DNA of 64,000 nucleotides from Deinococcus cellulosilyticus NBRC 106333 = KACC 11606 (GCF_007990775.1 NZ_BJXB01000005.1:186001-250000), one strand, 5' to 3'; numbered from the stretch's first letter, positions 9,083 to 18,283 are shown. The notes: generated by a model not told the origin, from the letters alone. Made by a program: numbers and translations.

Positions 9083-9472
9083 ATGCACTTGAAGATCGGG
9101 GGCACTTTACTGAGTGCCCCTCCTGATTTTGATGGGGTGCAGGTTGAGGAAATGACCGACACCCAGGTGGAGACCAGCCTGGAAGGCATGCCCTTCCAGC
9201 GGGTGGCGAGTCAGCGGTACTGGAAGCTCACCCTGTCCAACACCCAGAACAACGGCATCAACCTCAATGAGCGGTATGCCCTCAGCACCTACAAGGTGGG
9301 GGACACCATCACCATCGAGGAGAACTACTCAGACCGGGAAATCACGGTCTGGACGGGATGCACGATCACCAGCAAGCAACGCATGCCCCGCATCATCAAG
9401 GACGCCAGCGATTCTTCTGAAGCTGGCGACTGGTTCGCATGGGGCTTCGAACTCATTTTCGTGGAGGCATGA
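9083..9472 (+). CDS. Phage tail protein, uncharacterised
   Basis: A 129-aa protein starting two bases after the tape measure stop (TAATAATG). It is beta-rich with an acidic C-terminus. Its place directly after the tape measure gene suggests a tail-tip or distal-tail component, but there is no recognisable motif. Confidence 0.6.
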   Translation: MHLKIGGTLLSAPPDFDGVQVEEMTDTQVETSLEGMPFQRVASQRYWKLTLSNTQNNGINLNERYALSTYKVGDTITIEENYSDREITVWTGCTITSKQRMPRIIKDASDSSEAGDWFAWGFELIFVEA

Positions 9473-9473
9473 C

Positions 9474-9830
9474 ATGGCAGCAATTTTGACCCCGTACCTC
9501 GCAGACGGCACCACTGAAATCACCGATGGTCAAATCCCAGGTTTTGGGGTGGTCGTGGTGGGCACCACCACCCCTGTGACCACCATCGTGATCCGCAACA
9601 CCGGGGACACCACCGCTTACAACCTTGAAATGCGAATCGTACAGGACAGCACGAGTGATGGGGCACTGATTGGCAGTGTGAACGGTACGCCCATCACAGG
9701 CAGTTATGTCGAGTTGGTGGCTGGGCTTCTCGCTGGGGATTCCATTGAGGTGGAGTTCCAGTGGACAGTCCCGGCCCTGGCGACTCCACCAGCAACAGAC
9801 AGTGCAACGTTCGAACTGGCTTACCGTTAA
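9474..9830 (+). CDS. Small beta-sandwich tail protein
   Basis: A 118-aa protein. I choose ATG 9474, just after the previous stop, because GGAGG at 9463-9467 precedes it; the longer frame from 9267 lies inside the preceding gene. Strongly beta-patterned, with alternating T and V strands and IRNTGDTTAYNLEMRI, the pattern of an Ig/CARDB-like fold often used as a tail decoration or adhesion module. Function is inferred from fold pattern and neighbours only. Confidence 0.6.
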   Translation: MAAILTPYLADGTTEITDGQIPGFGVVVVGTTTPVTTIVIRNTGDTTAYNLEMRIVQDSTSDGALIGSVNGTPITGSYVELVAGLLAGDSIEVEFQWTVPALATPPATDSATFELAYR

Positions 9831-9840
9831 GGAGGTGTGA

Positions 9841-12012
9841 ATGCCGTTCTTTGTCGTCCAGACCCGCAAAATATTGACACTGACGGCAACCGCAAGGCCC
9901 AGAACTGCGGTCCTGACCCTGGAGGCGGAAGCCAACCCGCGGCATGTGCTGTCCCTGGAGGCCTCACCAAGGGCAAGGTTCATCCTGACCCTTTCGGGCA
10001 CAGCGAAACCAAGGTACCTGCTGGATTTGGGGGCAGAAGCAGAACCCAGGCATGTGGTGAGCCTTACCGCAACTGCAGAGAAGCAACGCAAAACCCTGCG
10101 CTTGGTGGGGACTGCCCGTGCTCCTGAGAGGCGGTACCTGACACTCACTGCAACTGCTGTGGGGATTCCCACGCGCAGGGTTCTGCGGCTCGTGGGCAAG
10201 GCTCAGGGCAGCGGGAAAACCGTGGTGCGTTCCGGGGTGGGTGAAAGCTGGAAGATCACTGTGAGTGCCCTGCTCGGGGAACAGTACATCAAATCATGGT
10301 CTTACAACCGCCCGGATGGCCTGAACCCGAGTCTGCAGGTGGTGTTCCGTGGGGACATGCGCAGCAGTGCCAGCAGCAAACAGCGAATCACCATCAAAGC
10401 GGAGAATGCAGCCACAGGGCAGGTTCTGGCCTTCAGTACGGAAAGCCTGACTGGCAATGGCGTTTACGACTACCGGAGCGGCAAATTCTCGGAAACCACC
10501 CTGAACTTTGCCTCGCAGGTGCCCATCAAACTCGGGCAGGTTCTTCCTGCACTCGTGCCGTGGGAGCTTGATCCACCGGAGGAACTGGACATCAACTTGT
10601 CGTGTGAGCAGCAACGTGCAATTGCGCAACGCATGACCGTGCGGTCCCTGATTCGTGCGGTGCTGAACACCACTGGGCTGAAAGCGAAATTCCTACCAGG
10701 GGGGTATCAGGACCTCTTTGATGGGGACATTGTGCAGGACACCGCAGCGGATTACAGCACGAAGGGCAAGACCGCTCTGCAGGTCTTACAGGACTTTTAC
10801 GGGCGAGCTGGTGCGGTGATCGCATCGGAGAATGATGACACAGTGCTCATCATGCACCCGGAGTTCTCGCAGGCGTCCCTTGCTGACCTTGCCGATGTCA
10901 TGCGGTACCGGACGGGCAGCAGTGAAACCAGCCCTGCAGGGCAACCCCTCGGGTACCTGCACCTCACGGGTTTGCCTGAGGAAATGTCGTTTCTGGAGGC
11001 ATTTGGGAACCTCCCGGACGCTCCCGATCAGGCAGCAGTGCAGTTTGAACTCGGGCAGAACGTGATTGACACCCACGTGCAGACCACAGTGGATGGTCGG
11101 GTGTACCAGGGCACCCAGAAGGTTGGGGGATTTGTAACCCGGGAAGGTTCAATCACTCTTGGGGATGTGACGGTAAAGGCCCCTGAGGGCATCACGCCTG
11201 CAGAGAAAACCTTCTACCGGGTTCCTAAGTCGGTGAGCAACACCTACCACTTTTACAGCGACACCTGTGCAGGGCAGCTTCTGATGTCCTACACGGAGAA
11301 CAAATCGTGGGGTTACTCCTACAACACCTCTCTGTCTTCTGTGACCCTCAGCATTCCCGGGTACACCTTCGGGATTTCGGGTGGTGATCCCCTGGGGACC
11401 GAAACCACGCAGGTGAACAGCGAGTGGAGTGAGCAGGGATGGTTGAAGCGCAGGTTCACTGTCACCCGCAAAACCGGGAGCATGGCAATAGAGAATGCCG
11501 GGGAGGAAAACGAGCAGCTTCTGGAAGGCCTCACCATCAGGCAGACCACGGAAGAAAGGTGGCTTCCCATCGGAGGTGGAAGATGGCGGTACACCCGGAT
11601 CGCCAGCGGGGACCAGCTGACCCCTGTCACCGATGATGCAGGGGCATGGGTGGACATCCAGAAAAAGTCGGGCGTGATTGAGAGCATCACCGAAGAAACG
11701 GACAATGCGCCAGACACCGCCTCCTGCAGGTGCGATGACGTTTTGGTGCCCCACGAGTACGAGTGGAACGACCCGGATGGAACTGAAAGCGTGGAAGAGT
11801 CTTTCCCCACAGAAACCGACCTGGAACCTCTGGCTGAAAGCATCATCGCCAGCAGGAAAATCAGGAAGATCAGACAGACCAGTGTGGGGTTGCCCCTGCC
11901 TGTCCGGTACCGGGATTTGCTGAATGGTGGGATCGTGACCGGCATCAGCGCCAGTGGGAATGGTGGAGCAGGGTTCAGCCTGACCATCACCACGGAGGAG
12001 GTGCCCCTGTGA
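9841..12012 (+). CDS. Large tail protein with an N-terminal array of short beta repeats
   Basis: A 723-aa protein with GGAGGTG at 9831-9837 before ATG 9841. The first 125 residues contain nine degenerate copies of a 12-15-residue unit, roughly R-x-x-L-x-L-x-A/G-x-A-x-P (for example RKILTLTATARP, RFILTLSGTAKP). That would make regularly spaced beta strands. The rest resembles a tail hub or baseplate-type protein, with long beta segments and acidic stretches, but no motif is decisive. Its place between the distal tail genes and the probable fibre genes supports a tail-tip structural role. The stop overlaps the next start (GTGA). Confidence 0.6.
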   Translation: MPFFVVQTRKILTLTATARPRTAVLTLEAEANPRHVLSLEASPRARFILTLSGTAKPRYLLDLGAEAEPRHVVSLTATAEKQRKTLRLVGTARAPERRYLTLTATAVGIPTRRVLRLVGKAQGSGKTVVRSGVGESWKITVSALLGEQYIKSWSYNRPDGLNPSLQVVFRGDMRSSASSKQRITIKAENAATGQVLAFSTESLTGNGVYDYRSGKFSETTLNFASQVPIKLGQVLPALVPWELDPPEELDINLSCEQQRAIAQRMTVRSLIRAVLNTTGLKAKFLPGGYQDLFDGDIVQDTAADYSTKGKTALQVLQDFYGRAGAVIASENDDTVLIMHPEFSQASLADLADVMRYRTGSSETSPAGQPLGYLHLTGLPEEMSFLEAFGNLPDAPDQAAVQFELGQNVIDTHVQTTVDGRVYQGTQKVGGFVTREGSITLGDVTVKAPEGITPAEKTFYRVPKSVSNTYHFYSDTCAGQLLMSYTENKSWGYSYNTSLSSVTLSIPGYTFGISGGDPLGTETTQVNSEWSEQGWLKRRFTVTRKTGSMAIENAGEENEQLLEGLTIRQTTEERWLPIGGGRWRYTRIASGDQLTPVTDDAGAWVDIQKKSGVIESITEETDNAPDTASCRCDDVLVPHEYEWNDPDGTESVEESFPTETDLEPLAESIIASRKIRKIRQTSVGLPLPVRYRDLLNGGIVTGISASGNGGAGFSLTITTEEVPL
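9847..10215 (+). repeat. Nine degenerate 12-15-residue repeats in the tail protein
   Basis: Units begin with R or RR followed by an alternating L-x-L pattern and an A/P turn: RKILTL, RTAVLTL, RHVLSL, RFILTL, RYLLDL, RHVVSL, RKTLRL, RRYLTL, RRVLRL. The period of 12-15 residues and alternating hydrophobics suggest a strand-turn array or a small beta-solenoid. Confidence 0.75.
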
Positions 12013-12209
12013 CCACCGAAGACACTGTGGAAGTCTATGTGTTGTGGCCCGAGGGGGGAACCGTAATTTGTGGGAGAAAACGCATCCTAAACGGGAACGA
12101 GGATGTGAGGTTGTATCGCGCTCAGGTGCTTGGGTACTCCTTCCCTGCCATTGGCTCAAGGGTAAGGCTGTTGCGCGATCAACTCTCAGGGGGGTGGGTG
12201 GTTTCATGA
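12009..12209 (+). CDS. Small phage protein
   Basis: A 66-aa protein starting at GTG 12009, overlapping the preceding stop. It is rich in beta-forming residues (VEVYVLWPEGGTV, RVRLLRDQLSGGWVV) and may be a small OB- or SH3-like tail component. It overlaps the next gene by four bases (ATGA). No family recognised. Confidence 0.6.
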   Translation: MTTEDTVEVYVLWPEGGTVICGRKRILNGNEDVRLYRAQVLGYSFPAIGSRVRLLRDQLSGGWVVS

Positions 12210-13912
12210 CAATGGATTGGATGGAATTCTGGGAGTGGTTGACTGGCTTTATCCCTGACGCCCCCTCCTCAACTCAGGAGGTTGTTGATGTGCTGGCCAC
12301 CGTGATTCAGCCTGAGGGAGGTGCAACCCTTGTGCAGGTACATCCTGTTAAAGTCGGCAACCAATGGCTGCCAGCCAAGCAGGTGCGTGTGCCCAGGGAA
12401 GTCCTTCAAAACGTCAGACCTGGCCAGCGCATCCGGCTCCAAAAAAACGGTGGGGAGTACGTGCAGAAAACCCGCGTGCAGCCCCACAAGCGTCACCCTG
12501 TGGCGGTCTCCAACCCTGTGGGGGTGGTCAGTTCTGAAACCCACTGGAGTGCGGACGTGTGGCCTGTCAGTCAGGATGGCGTGGACCTCACTGCAGGGGT
12601 ACTCTGCTGGGATGGCAGGTATTACACCAACCTCAAATTTCTGGACCATGAAACCCTGACTGCAGGAACAGCCGTCACTGTGGATCGGGAGGTGCTGAAA
12701 CTGGAAACCCCCTGGGAGTTCACGGACCCCCCACTGGATTACAACCGGGCGGAACTCTTCAAACCTGCATGGCCGAACAGTGTCGGGAGTGGACCCCCAC
12801 CTGAAAGTTTTTTTCTGGACCCTGAGGAGTTTCCCATTGTGGGGGGGCTGTCGGACCCGCGTTTCGTACGGATGTTCGTTTCACCAGGGGGGGAAGGAGA
12901 AGGAGGCCCTGCACAAAAAATTGTGGACACCGTGCACGGCACCAACCTGATCGACATTCAAACCGGGAACATCATTCTGGAGGGGGACACCACCACCACG
13001 GAAACCACCCTGGAAGTGTACGTCCCGGCCACATACTACCTGTGGTTCGAGCAGGACCTCGGGACCAACCCTCCGGGAGTGCAGAAAGTCGAGTATTTTT
13101 TCTCGCGGGTGGAGTGGAGTCCTTTCAGCAGACCCCCAAACTGGGAGGAGTTGCCGTTTGACCCCTGGAACCAGAACTGGCTGCGCGATGCCACATACCT
13201 CGATGACATCCCAGAAGGGCATGTGGTGGAAGCCAGGGCAACCATGGTGATCGTGATGGCCCACCTGGAAAATGGTGAGGACCGTTGGATGTATTTCTTC
13301 CGGTTCAACTCTGGGCAGTACGAGGAGATTTATTCTCCTTTCGCTGATCCATTCCGCGATGATTGGGGGGATTCACTGGGTCGTGCTTTCTTTGCGAGAC
13401 TCGTGGAGAAACCCAGTAGTTTTCCGGTGGAAACCGAGTCCTCTGAGCCCCACAGGCAGTACCACCCGGCAGTCATTGCGGACAGCCCTCCATTCCATGT
13501 TCCATACATCCAGCATGTGCAGGACCCTCCGACCTACAGTTCAGAAGGAACGTACTACAAAAGTCCGGTTGTCTCCGGCGTGCAGTTTGTGGTGCAGGGC
13601 AGACCGCAAGATGACTTTGGACCGGAAATGCAGGGAACCATCCTTCGCAATGGGGAGCCTGTGATTGCTGCCGAAACCTACGGCAGTTGGGCTCTCGTGC
13701 GGCACCCCGCAGGACCAGGGAACCTCCCTGAACGCATGATGTTGTATGTCTTACAGGAGAGTGGGTTAACGCTCGTGGAACACCTGAGTAACCCGCTGGA
13801 AATCCCGATGGATGCCATACCGTACGGCCCCACGAAGGTGTCCTCTGCGATGGGACACCCACATCACCCGCTCAACCGCCTGATGTTCGGGGTGGAAGGG
13901 AGCCCCATCTAA
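12206..13912 (+). CDS. Phage tail protein, uncharacterised (568 aa)
   Basis: I place the start at ATG 12206, overlapping the previous stop, with AGGGGGGTGGG just upstream. The longer frame from 12044 lies inside the preceding gene and would be out of keeping with the operon's tight packing. The protein is rich in W, P, G and aromatic residues and beta-patterned throughout, with an N-terminal acidic and aromatic helix (MEFWEWLTGF). Its position suggests a tail-tip or adhesion component. The stop overlaps the next ATG (TAATG). Confidence 0.55.
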   Translation: MTMDWMEFWEWLTGFIPDAPSSTQEVVDVLATVIQPEGGATLVQVHPVKVGNQWLPAKQVRVPREVLQNVRPGQRIRLQKNGGEYVQKTRVQPHKRHPVAVSNPVGVVSSETHWSADVWPVSQDGVDLTAGVLCWDGRYYTNLKFLDHETLTAGTAVTVDREVLKLETPWEFTDPPLDYNRAELFKPAWPNSVGSGPPPESFFLDPEEFPIVGGLSDPRFVRMFVSPGGEGEGGPAQKIVDTVHGTNLIDIQTGNIILEGDTTTTETTLEVYVPATYYLWFEQDLGTNPPGVQKVEYFFSRVEWSPFSRPPNWEELPFDPWNQNWLRDATYLDDIPEGHVVEARATMVIVMAHLENGEDRWMYFFRFNSGQYEEIYSPFADPFRDDWGDSLGRAFFARLVEKPSSFPVETESSEPHRQYHPAVIADSPPFHVPYIQHVQDPPTYSSEGTYYKSPVVSGVQFVVQGRPQDDFGPEMQGTILRNGEPVIAAETYGSWALVRHPAGPGNLPERMMLYVLQESGLTLVEHLSNPLEIPMDAIPYGPTKVSSAMGHPHHPLNRLMFGVEGSPI

Positions 13913-14595
13913 TGGTTGTCATTGGCTCTGGAGTAGTAGAGCTCGTGGTGTGGGATGCCTGGAGGGACGCCACACCGTCAGACTGGCAGGCAATAGGACT
14001 AAGGAGGCCGAAAACCTATGATGCTTACCTGAGGCTGTTGCAGGCTGGAACGGTACCTGCAGGACCCATGCACAAGCTCATGTCTGGGGCGGAAACCCCA
14101 CAACCCAGGTTCTTCTTGCCGCTGAGGAAAGAAGTGCAGGAGTGGATGCCTGTCACTCAGGTGCAGGCCCCTGACCTCTCTGAACCGGGACGCAGCCAGT
14201 ACCAGACGAAAGTGCTGCAGGTGCTGCAAGCCAGCACGCCTGAGGGCTTCTGGAGTGGGGAGTTTCAGATCAACAGGGACAAGCCAAATGTGAAACTCCA
14301 GGGAAACCTCGAATTCACTTTCGACTGGCCCGACGATGCCCTGCAGGACTGGACGTGGGTGCAGGCCGCGAAAGCCATGGTGGTGGGCCGCATGCGCAGC
14401 ACACAGGGCGTGACCCCTCCCATCCCTGATCTGGAGTTCGTGGGTCAGGGTGTTTCAGGGTGGCGCACGTTCGTGGTGCCCCTGGCAGGACTGGTGGATG
14501 CCAGTGATCCCGTGGTCTGGTCAGTGAGTATTCCTACGCCGCTCACCGTGAGTGCCCTGCACCTGTTCATTTACCTCCCTGAAGCCACTGACTAG
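13912..14595 (+). CDS. Phage structural protein, uncharacterised (227 aa)
   Basis: The start at ATG 13912 is coupled to the previous stop. The protein begins with a hydrophobic beta stretch (VVIGSGVVELVVWDAW) and is otherwise mixed. It lies among probable tail-tip and fibre genes. No motif was recognised. Confidence 0.55.
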   Translation: MVVIGSGVVELVVWDAWRDATPSDWQAIGLRRPKTYDAYLRLLQAGTVPAGPMHKLMSGAETPQPRFFLPLRKEVQEWMPVTQVQAPDLSEPGRSQYQTKVLQVLQASTPEGFWSGEFQINRDKPNVKLQGNLEFTFDWPDDALQDWTWVQAAKAMVVGRMRSTQGVTPPIPDLEFVGQGVSGWRTFVVPLAGLVDASDPVVWSVSIPTPLTVSALHLFIYLPEATD

Positions 14596-14606
14596 AAAGG
14601 ATCAAC

Positions 14607-16106
14607 ATGGCAAACACAAACATCCCCGCTTCCTTCGTGGTGGCGGGATCAGCCCTTGAGTTTGACTGGCCCGATGAACTCACCCTTCAGGTGGTGTCGG
14701 TTACAGGTGGAACCCTCAGCAAAAACGGCTCTGAGGTGACGGTCTTCCCTGAGACTTTTGCGACTGGGGACACCCTGCTTGTGAACCCCACAGCAGGCGG
14801 TGCCGCAGTGGTGAAGGGGCAAATGCTTTCCTTCAACCTGGAAACCTCTGCTCTCAGAACCCCTTCCGGGACCCCCATCAATCGGGTGCTCATCAGCAAG
14901 AGTGGCAACCTGACAGAGTGGGTGCCTTACGCCCCTGAAGGCCTGTACAGCACCGGGGGTTTTCTGGTCGCCCCGATTGCCCTGAATCAGGACCAACCGG
15001 ATGTGGACGCCTGGGACCTGCTGAGTGACCAGATCACCACGACAGATACGGTGGTGCCCACCTATGTGGACATTGGTTTCACAGGGGGAACCATCCACTA
15101 CGACAGCACCCAGACAGCAAACACAGAGTGGTTTGTGCACTTCAACAATGACCGGGAATTCCTGTTTCAGATGGTCCGCATTGGTTTCGATGACGGGGGG
15201 TCCGGTGGGAGTGCAAACTACCAGCTGTCCATCATGGATGGGAGCACGGTGGTGGCCTCCACAAGCGCGGTGGTTTCAGGGGCAGCAAGCAACGCGGATT
15301 TCACCTTCTCTTCCCCCACAGCCATGCCTGCGGCCGGGAAACTCAGGCTCACCCGCACCGGGGGAACCTCCACCATCCTCCCGGAATTCGTCGGGAACGT
15401 GGTGGCCTACGATGAAGGGGGGATCAGCACGGATTTCATCGTGCGAAACAGCAGTGGGACCGTCATCACATCCGCCACGTACGGCACGATGGGTTTGCAC
15501 ATCCCGCTGATCGAGAACATCCGGGATCTGGTGGAAGCGGAAACCGTGTCGGTCACCTCGACGAGCACCACCTACTCGGTTTCTGGCATGCACGTCACCC
15601 GTCTGGATGTCCCCATCTCGAACATTGAGCAACCGGGCGTGCAGCACTGGATCATTGAGCTGGAAGCCCTGGCGCACACGCACACCAGCATGGCTGAGGG
15701 TGTGGCTTTTGGGGTGCAGCAGGAACGGGGGCAGGACACACCAGCGACCTTCTGGGGACTGGTGCGGATGAATGGCACACTGGCCTTCTACAAGGATGTT
15801 GCTGCAAACAACCTTCTTGATGGGACAGACAACCTTGTGACGCTTGACACCGGAGAAACCTACCGTTTCGAGTTCACCCTGAACACCAACACCACGAACA
15901 GCACCCTGCACCTGGAGGGCATCTGGAGGTCCAGTGACGGCAACCAGATGCTTGGGAGCCGCACCAGCCCCACATTCGCATCCAGTGAGAACCCGCTGTT
16001 CTGCCTGGTGGCAGGGGGGGAAGGGGGTGTTTTCGCGCACCTAGGGGTAAACGTCGTGAGGCCCATGCCTGTCCGGGTTCACCGCTGGGTGGAATGGCGG
16101 GAGTAA
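14607..16106 (+). CDS. Putative tail fibre or receptor-binding protein
   Basis: A 499-aa protein with AAAGGATC before ATG 14607. It is very rich in Thr, Ser, Gly, Val and Asn in beta patterns, with no Cys-rich or enzymatic motif, and is the last large structural gene before the lysis cassette. The sequence from residue about 340 on (QHWIIELEALAHTHTSM and later) resembles a jelly-roll or lectin-like domain. A terminator follows immediately. Function is inferred from composition and order. Confidence 0.5.
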   Translation: MANTNIPASFVVAGSALEFDWPDELTLQVVSVTGGTLSKNGSEVTVFPETFATGDTLLVNPTAGGAAVVKGQMLSFNLETSALRTPSGTPINRVLISKSGNLTEWVPYAPEGLYSTGGFLVAPIALNQDQPDVDAWDLLSDQITTTDTVVPTYVDIGFTGGTIHYDSTQTANTEWFVHFNNDREFLFQMVRIGFDDGGSGGSANYQLSIMDGSTVVASTSAVVSGAASNADFTFSSPTAMPAAGKLRLTRTGGTSTILPEFVGNVVAYDEGGISTDFIVRNSSGTVITSATYGTMGLHIPLIENIRDLVEAETVSVTSTSTTYSVSGMHVTRLDVPISNIEQPGVQHWIIELEALAHTHTSMAEGVAFGVQQERGQDTPATFWGLVRMNGTLAFYKDVAANNLLDGTDNLVTLDTGETYRFEFTLNTNTTNSTLHLEGIWRSSDGNQMLGSRTSPTFASSENPLFCLVAGGEGGVFAHLGVNVVRPMPVRVHRWVEWRE

Positions 16107-16115
16107 AAAACAAAA

Positions 16116-16137
16116 CCCCGAGATGAGACCTCGGGGG
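16116..16137 (+). terminator. Hairpin after the fibre gene
   Basis: CCCCGAG at 16116-16122 pairs with CTCGGGG at 16130-16136 around a seven-base loop. There is no long T run after it, but it lies exactly between the structural genes and the lysis cassette. Confidence 0.55.
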
Positions 16138-16214
16138 TCGTGTGCTGCAACCTCATTTTCTCATTTGCGGGGTTGCAGCACGGTTACTTTCAGGTGCTGC
16201 AGAAGGAGGAATTC

Positions 16215-16439
16215 GTGACCCCCACGCAGAGGACCGTGGTGCTGTGGGCACTCGTGCTGGTGACAGCACTGACCGTGAAATTCATCGTGACTGACAAACC
16301 CATAGACAGCGGCCTTTTGCTCCTGCTCGGCACCATCCTTGGTGGCGTCTGGGGAGCGGATGCCGCCAGGGTCCTGCAGAACAAGAAAAAAGAATTGGAA
16401 TCTGCATCCAGAGAAGGAGTTGAGGAAGATGGAAAGTAA
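16215..16439 (+). CDS. Small membrane protein, holin candidate
   Basis: 74 aa from GTG 16215, chosen because AAGGAGGA at 16203-16210 is an ideal ribosome-binding site; an ATG-initiated longer frame from 16140 would read through the terminator region. Two hydrophobic helices (VVLWALVLVTALTVKFIV and DSGLLLLLGTILGGVWGA) and a charged C-terminus rich in K and E match the topology of small class II holins. It overlaps the next gene, another membrane protein, and precedes the endolysin. Confidence 0.6.
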   Translation: MTPTQRTVVLWALVLVTALTVKFIVTDKPIDSGLLLLLGTILGGVWGADAARVLQNKKKELESASREGVEEDGK

Positions 16440-16770
16440 TTGGGCGGCCTGGTTCGGCTCTCTCGGATTGTTTCTCACGGTGTTCGCGCTGACTGCCTAC
16501 ACCATCAGGGATTTCTTGATGGGCAGTGTCATGCGCTGGTGGCGCATGATTGCCTGCCTGATTTACATCGGCATTGCCCTGGTGGTCGAGCCGCCACCGC
16601 CCTTCAAGGCCCTGCTGACCCAGCAGGAGTACGGGTGGTGGCCAGCGGTCAGAACCTGGGCGTTTGGGATCTGGTTCTTCTTGACCCTCAGAGACAGCCA
16701 GATTCGTTTGAGTCAGACCCGCAAGACAGACCCCCCTTTAAACCCTGCACAACTGTGGCAAAGGAAGTGA
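16429..16770 (+). CDS. Membrane protein of the lysis cassette
   Basis: 113 aa from ATG 16429, after GAAGGAGTTGAGG. Three probable membrane helices (around residues 8-25, 36-52 and 73-90), a WWRM patch and a positively charged C-terminus. It overlaps the upstream holin candidate by 11 bases and ends two bases before the endolysin start. It may be the holin partner or antiholin; the two roles cannot be assigned from sequence alone. Confidence 0.55.
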   Translation: MESNWAAWFGSLGLFLTVFALTAYTIRDFLMGSVMRWWRMIACLIYIGIALVVEPPPPFKALLTQQEYGWWPAVRTWAFGIWFFLTLRDSQIRLSQTRKTDPPLNPAQLWQRK

Positions 16771-16772
16771 AC

Positions 16773-17327
16773 ATGAACGCATTCAATCATGCAGTGAATT
16801 TAATCCTGGGGCACGAGGGGGGTTACTCCGATGACCCTCGCGACCCGGGCAACTGGACGGGTGGGCAAGTGGGCAGCGGCGTCCTGCGGGGCACAAAGTG
16901 GGGCATTGCCGCTAACACCTACCCGAATCTGGACATCAAGCACCTGACGCGCCAGCAAGCCGTTGAGATCTACCGGAGGGATTACTGGCTGGCCATGGAC
17001 TGCGACAATCTCTCTGCGCCTCTGGGCCTGTGTGTTTTCGATTGCGCCGTGAACATGGGCAAAGGTCGAGCCCGGGAGTTCCTGCGGGACACGGGTGATT
17101 GGGAGGAGTTCATGGCGAAACGCCTGGAGTTCTACACCAACCTGAGCACGTTCAGCACTTTCGGGCGAGGCTGGGCCAGGCGGGTTGCAGGCATTATTCG
17201 CGAGGCCGAGAAGCTAGAGCAAATGGAGAGCCTGGAGAAAAAAACGGTGACCGTTTACGACCCGACCAACAACCGGCGCATCGGCGATGGCACCCTGATC
17301 GGTTCAAAGGTGTACCTGCGCCGTTGA
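16773..17327 (+). CDS. Endolysin, GH108-type muramidase
   Basis: 184 aa from ATG 16773, with AAGGAAG just before it; the longer frame starting at 16440 overlaps the membrane gene and is not used. The N-terminus has the lysozyme signature HEGGYSDDPRDPGNWTGG, in which Glu15 is the expected catalytic residue, followed by GTKWGIAANTYP and YRRDYW, typical of glycoside hydrolase family 108. The C-terminal 30 residues (VTVYDPTNNRRIGDG) may form a small extra domain. No signal peptide, so release should depend on a holin, consistent with the two membrane proteins before it. Confidence 0.88.
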   Translation: MNAFNHAVNLILGHEGGYSDDPRDPGNWTGGQVGSGVLRGTKWGIAANTYPNLDIKHLTRQQAVEIYRRDYWLAMDCDNLSAPLGLCVFDCAVNMGKGRAREFLRDTGDWEEFMAKRLEFYTNLSTFSTFGRGWARRVAGIIREAEKLEQMESLEKKTVTVYDPTNNRRIGDGTLIGSKVYLRR

Positions 17328-17360
17328 CGTAACAAAAGTGTAGCCACAGGTTTCCCGATA

Positions 17361-17382
17361 GGCCCCACAATGGGGCCTTTTC
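17361..17382 (+). terminator. Terminator after the endolysin
   Basis: GGCCCC and GGGGCC pair around ACAAT (17361-17377), followed by TTTT. Confidence 0.8.
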
Positions 17383-17396
17383 TCATGGAGGTTCGT

Positions 17397-17786
17397 ATGA
17401 AACGACTGCAGTTCCTCTTCACCTTCATTGCTGCCCTGGCAGGGTTCGCCCTCGCCCAGGATGCCCCTGTCACCGTGGGTGGCTTCACCCCCAGTGCTAC
17501 TGACTGGGCCCTCATCAGTGCAGGGCTCGGCCTGGTGGTGTCCCCCCTCACAGGACTGATCAAACGCTGGGCCAAAACAGAAGGCATCCAGACCACCTTC
17601 GTGAACCTCGCCCTCTCCACCCTCGCGACCACAGCCCTCGGGTACAGTCAGGGGGCATACGGTCCCGGCTGGCCCGGCGCGGGGCAGGCAGCCCTGAATG
17701 CAGGCATCGCTTTCCTGATCAGTTGGGGCCAGCACGCCGCCCGGAAGAATGCAGCTGAGTCTGCCCAGAAAGGAGCACTGAAGTAA
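17397..17786 (+). CDS. Exported or membrane protein near the lysis cassette
   Basis: 129 aa from ATG 17397 with GGAGG just upstream; the in-frame ATG at 17370 lies inside the terminator. A signal-peptide-like N-terminus (FLFTFIAALAGFALAQ) is followed by two further hydrophobic segments (WALISAGLGLVVSPLTGLI and LSTLATTALGYSQGAYG). The topology is holin-like, so this is a third candidate for the lysis pore or a membrane-associated regulator. Its stop overlaps the next start. Confidence 0.5.
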   Translation: MKRLQFLFTFIAALAGFALAQDAPVTVGGFTPSATDWALISAGLGLVVSPLTGLIKRWAKTEGIQTTFVNLALSTLATTALGYSQGAYGPGWPGAGQAALNAGIAFLISWGQHAARKNAAESAQKGALK

Positions 17787-18280
17787 TGCCCACCTACAAC
17801 AATGACCCCTTGCCACGCGACAAAAACAATGAGGCCATTCAGGTGCTGGCCTACAAGGACAGCAACGGCGACGTGCAACTGATCGACGAAACCAGTCCTC
17901 TGCTGACAGGTGTCAGCAATCAAACCCCGATCCCATACACCATCACGTTTGATGCAGGTACCAGCACCAGCAACGCGACCACCTACGCCAACCTCTCCGG
18001 CCTGGTGCCTGTGCGTCTGGTGGTACCAAGCGGCTGGACCACCGCTGACATCACAGTGCAGACCTCAGCTGATGGGGCCACCAGCTGGCGTGACCATTAC
18101 GATGCCACCGGAAACGTAATGGTCATCAAAGCGGGAGCAGGTAGCCGCAGTATTGCGCTCAACCCTGCTGATTTCATGGGCCTGATGCACATCCGTCTCA
18201 GGTCGGGTCTGCCATCCAGCACTGTGGCACAGGTGAGCAGTGTTTCACTGACCCTTTACGCTGCACCCATCGGGGGTTGA
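17786..18280 (+). CDS. Phage protein, probable beta-structured surface component
   Basis: 164 aa; ATG 17786 overlaps the previous stop (TAATG). Hydrophilic N-terminus, then Thr/Ser/Val-rich beta strands (ADITVQTSADGATSWRD). Such small proteins after the lysis cassette often form tail-associated adhesion modules. No family recognised. Confidence 0.5.
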   Translation: MPTYNNDPLPRDKNNEAIQVLAYKDSNGDVQLIDETSPLLTGVSNQTPIPYTITFDAGTSTSNATTYANLSGLVPVRLVVPSGWTTADITVQTSADGATSWRDHYDATGNVMVIKAGAGSRSIALNPADFMGLMHIRLRSGLPSSTVAQVSSVSLTLYAAPIGG

Positions 18281-18283
18281 CCT

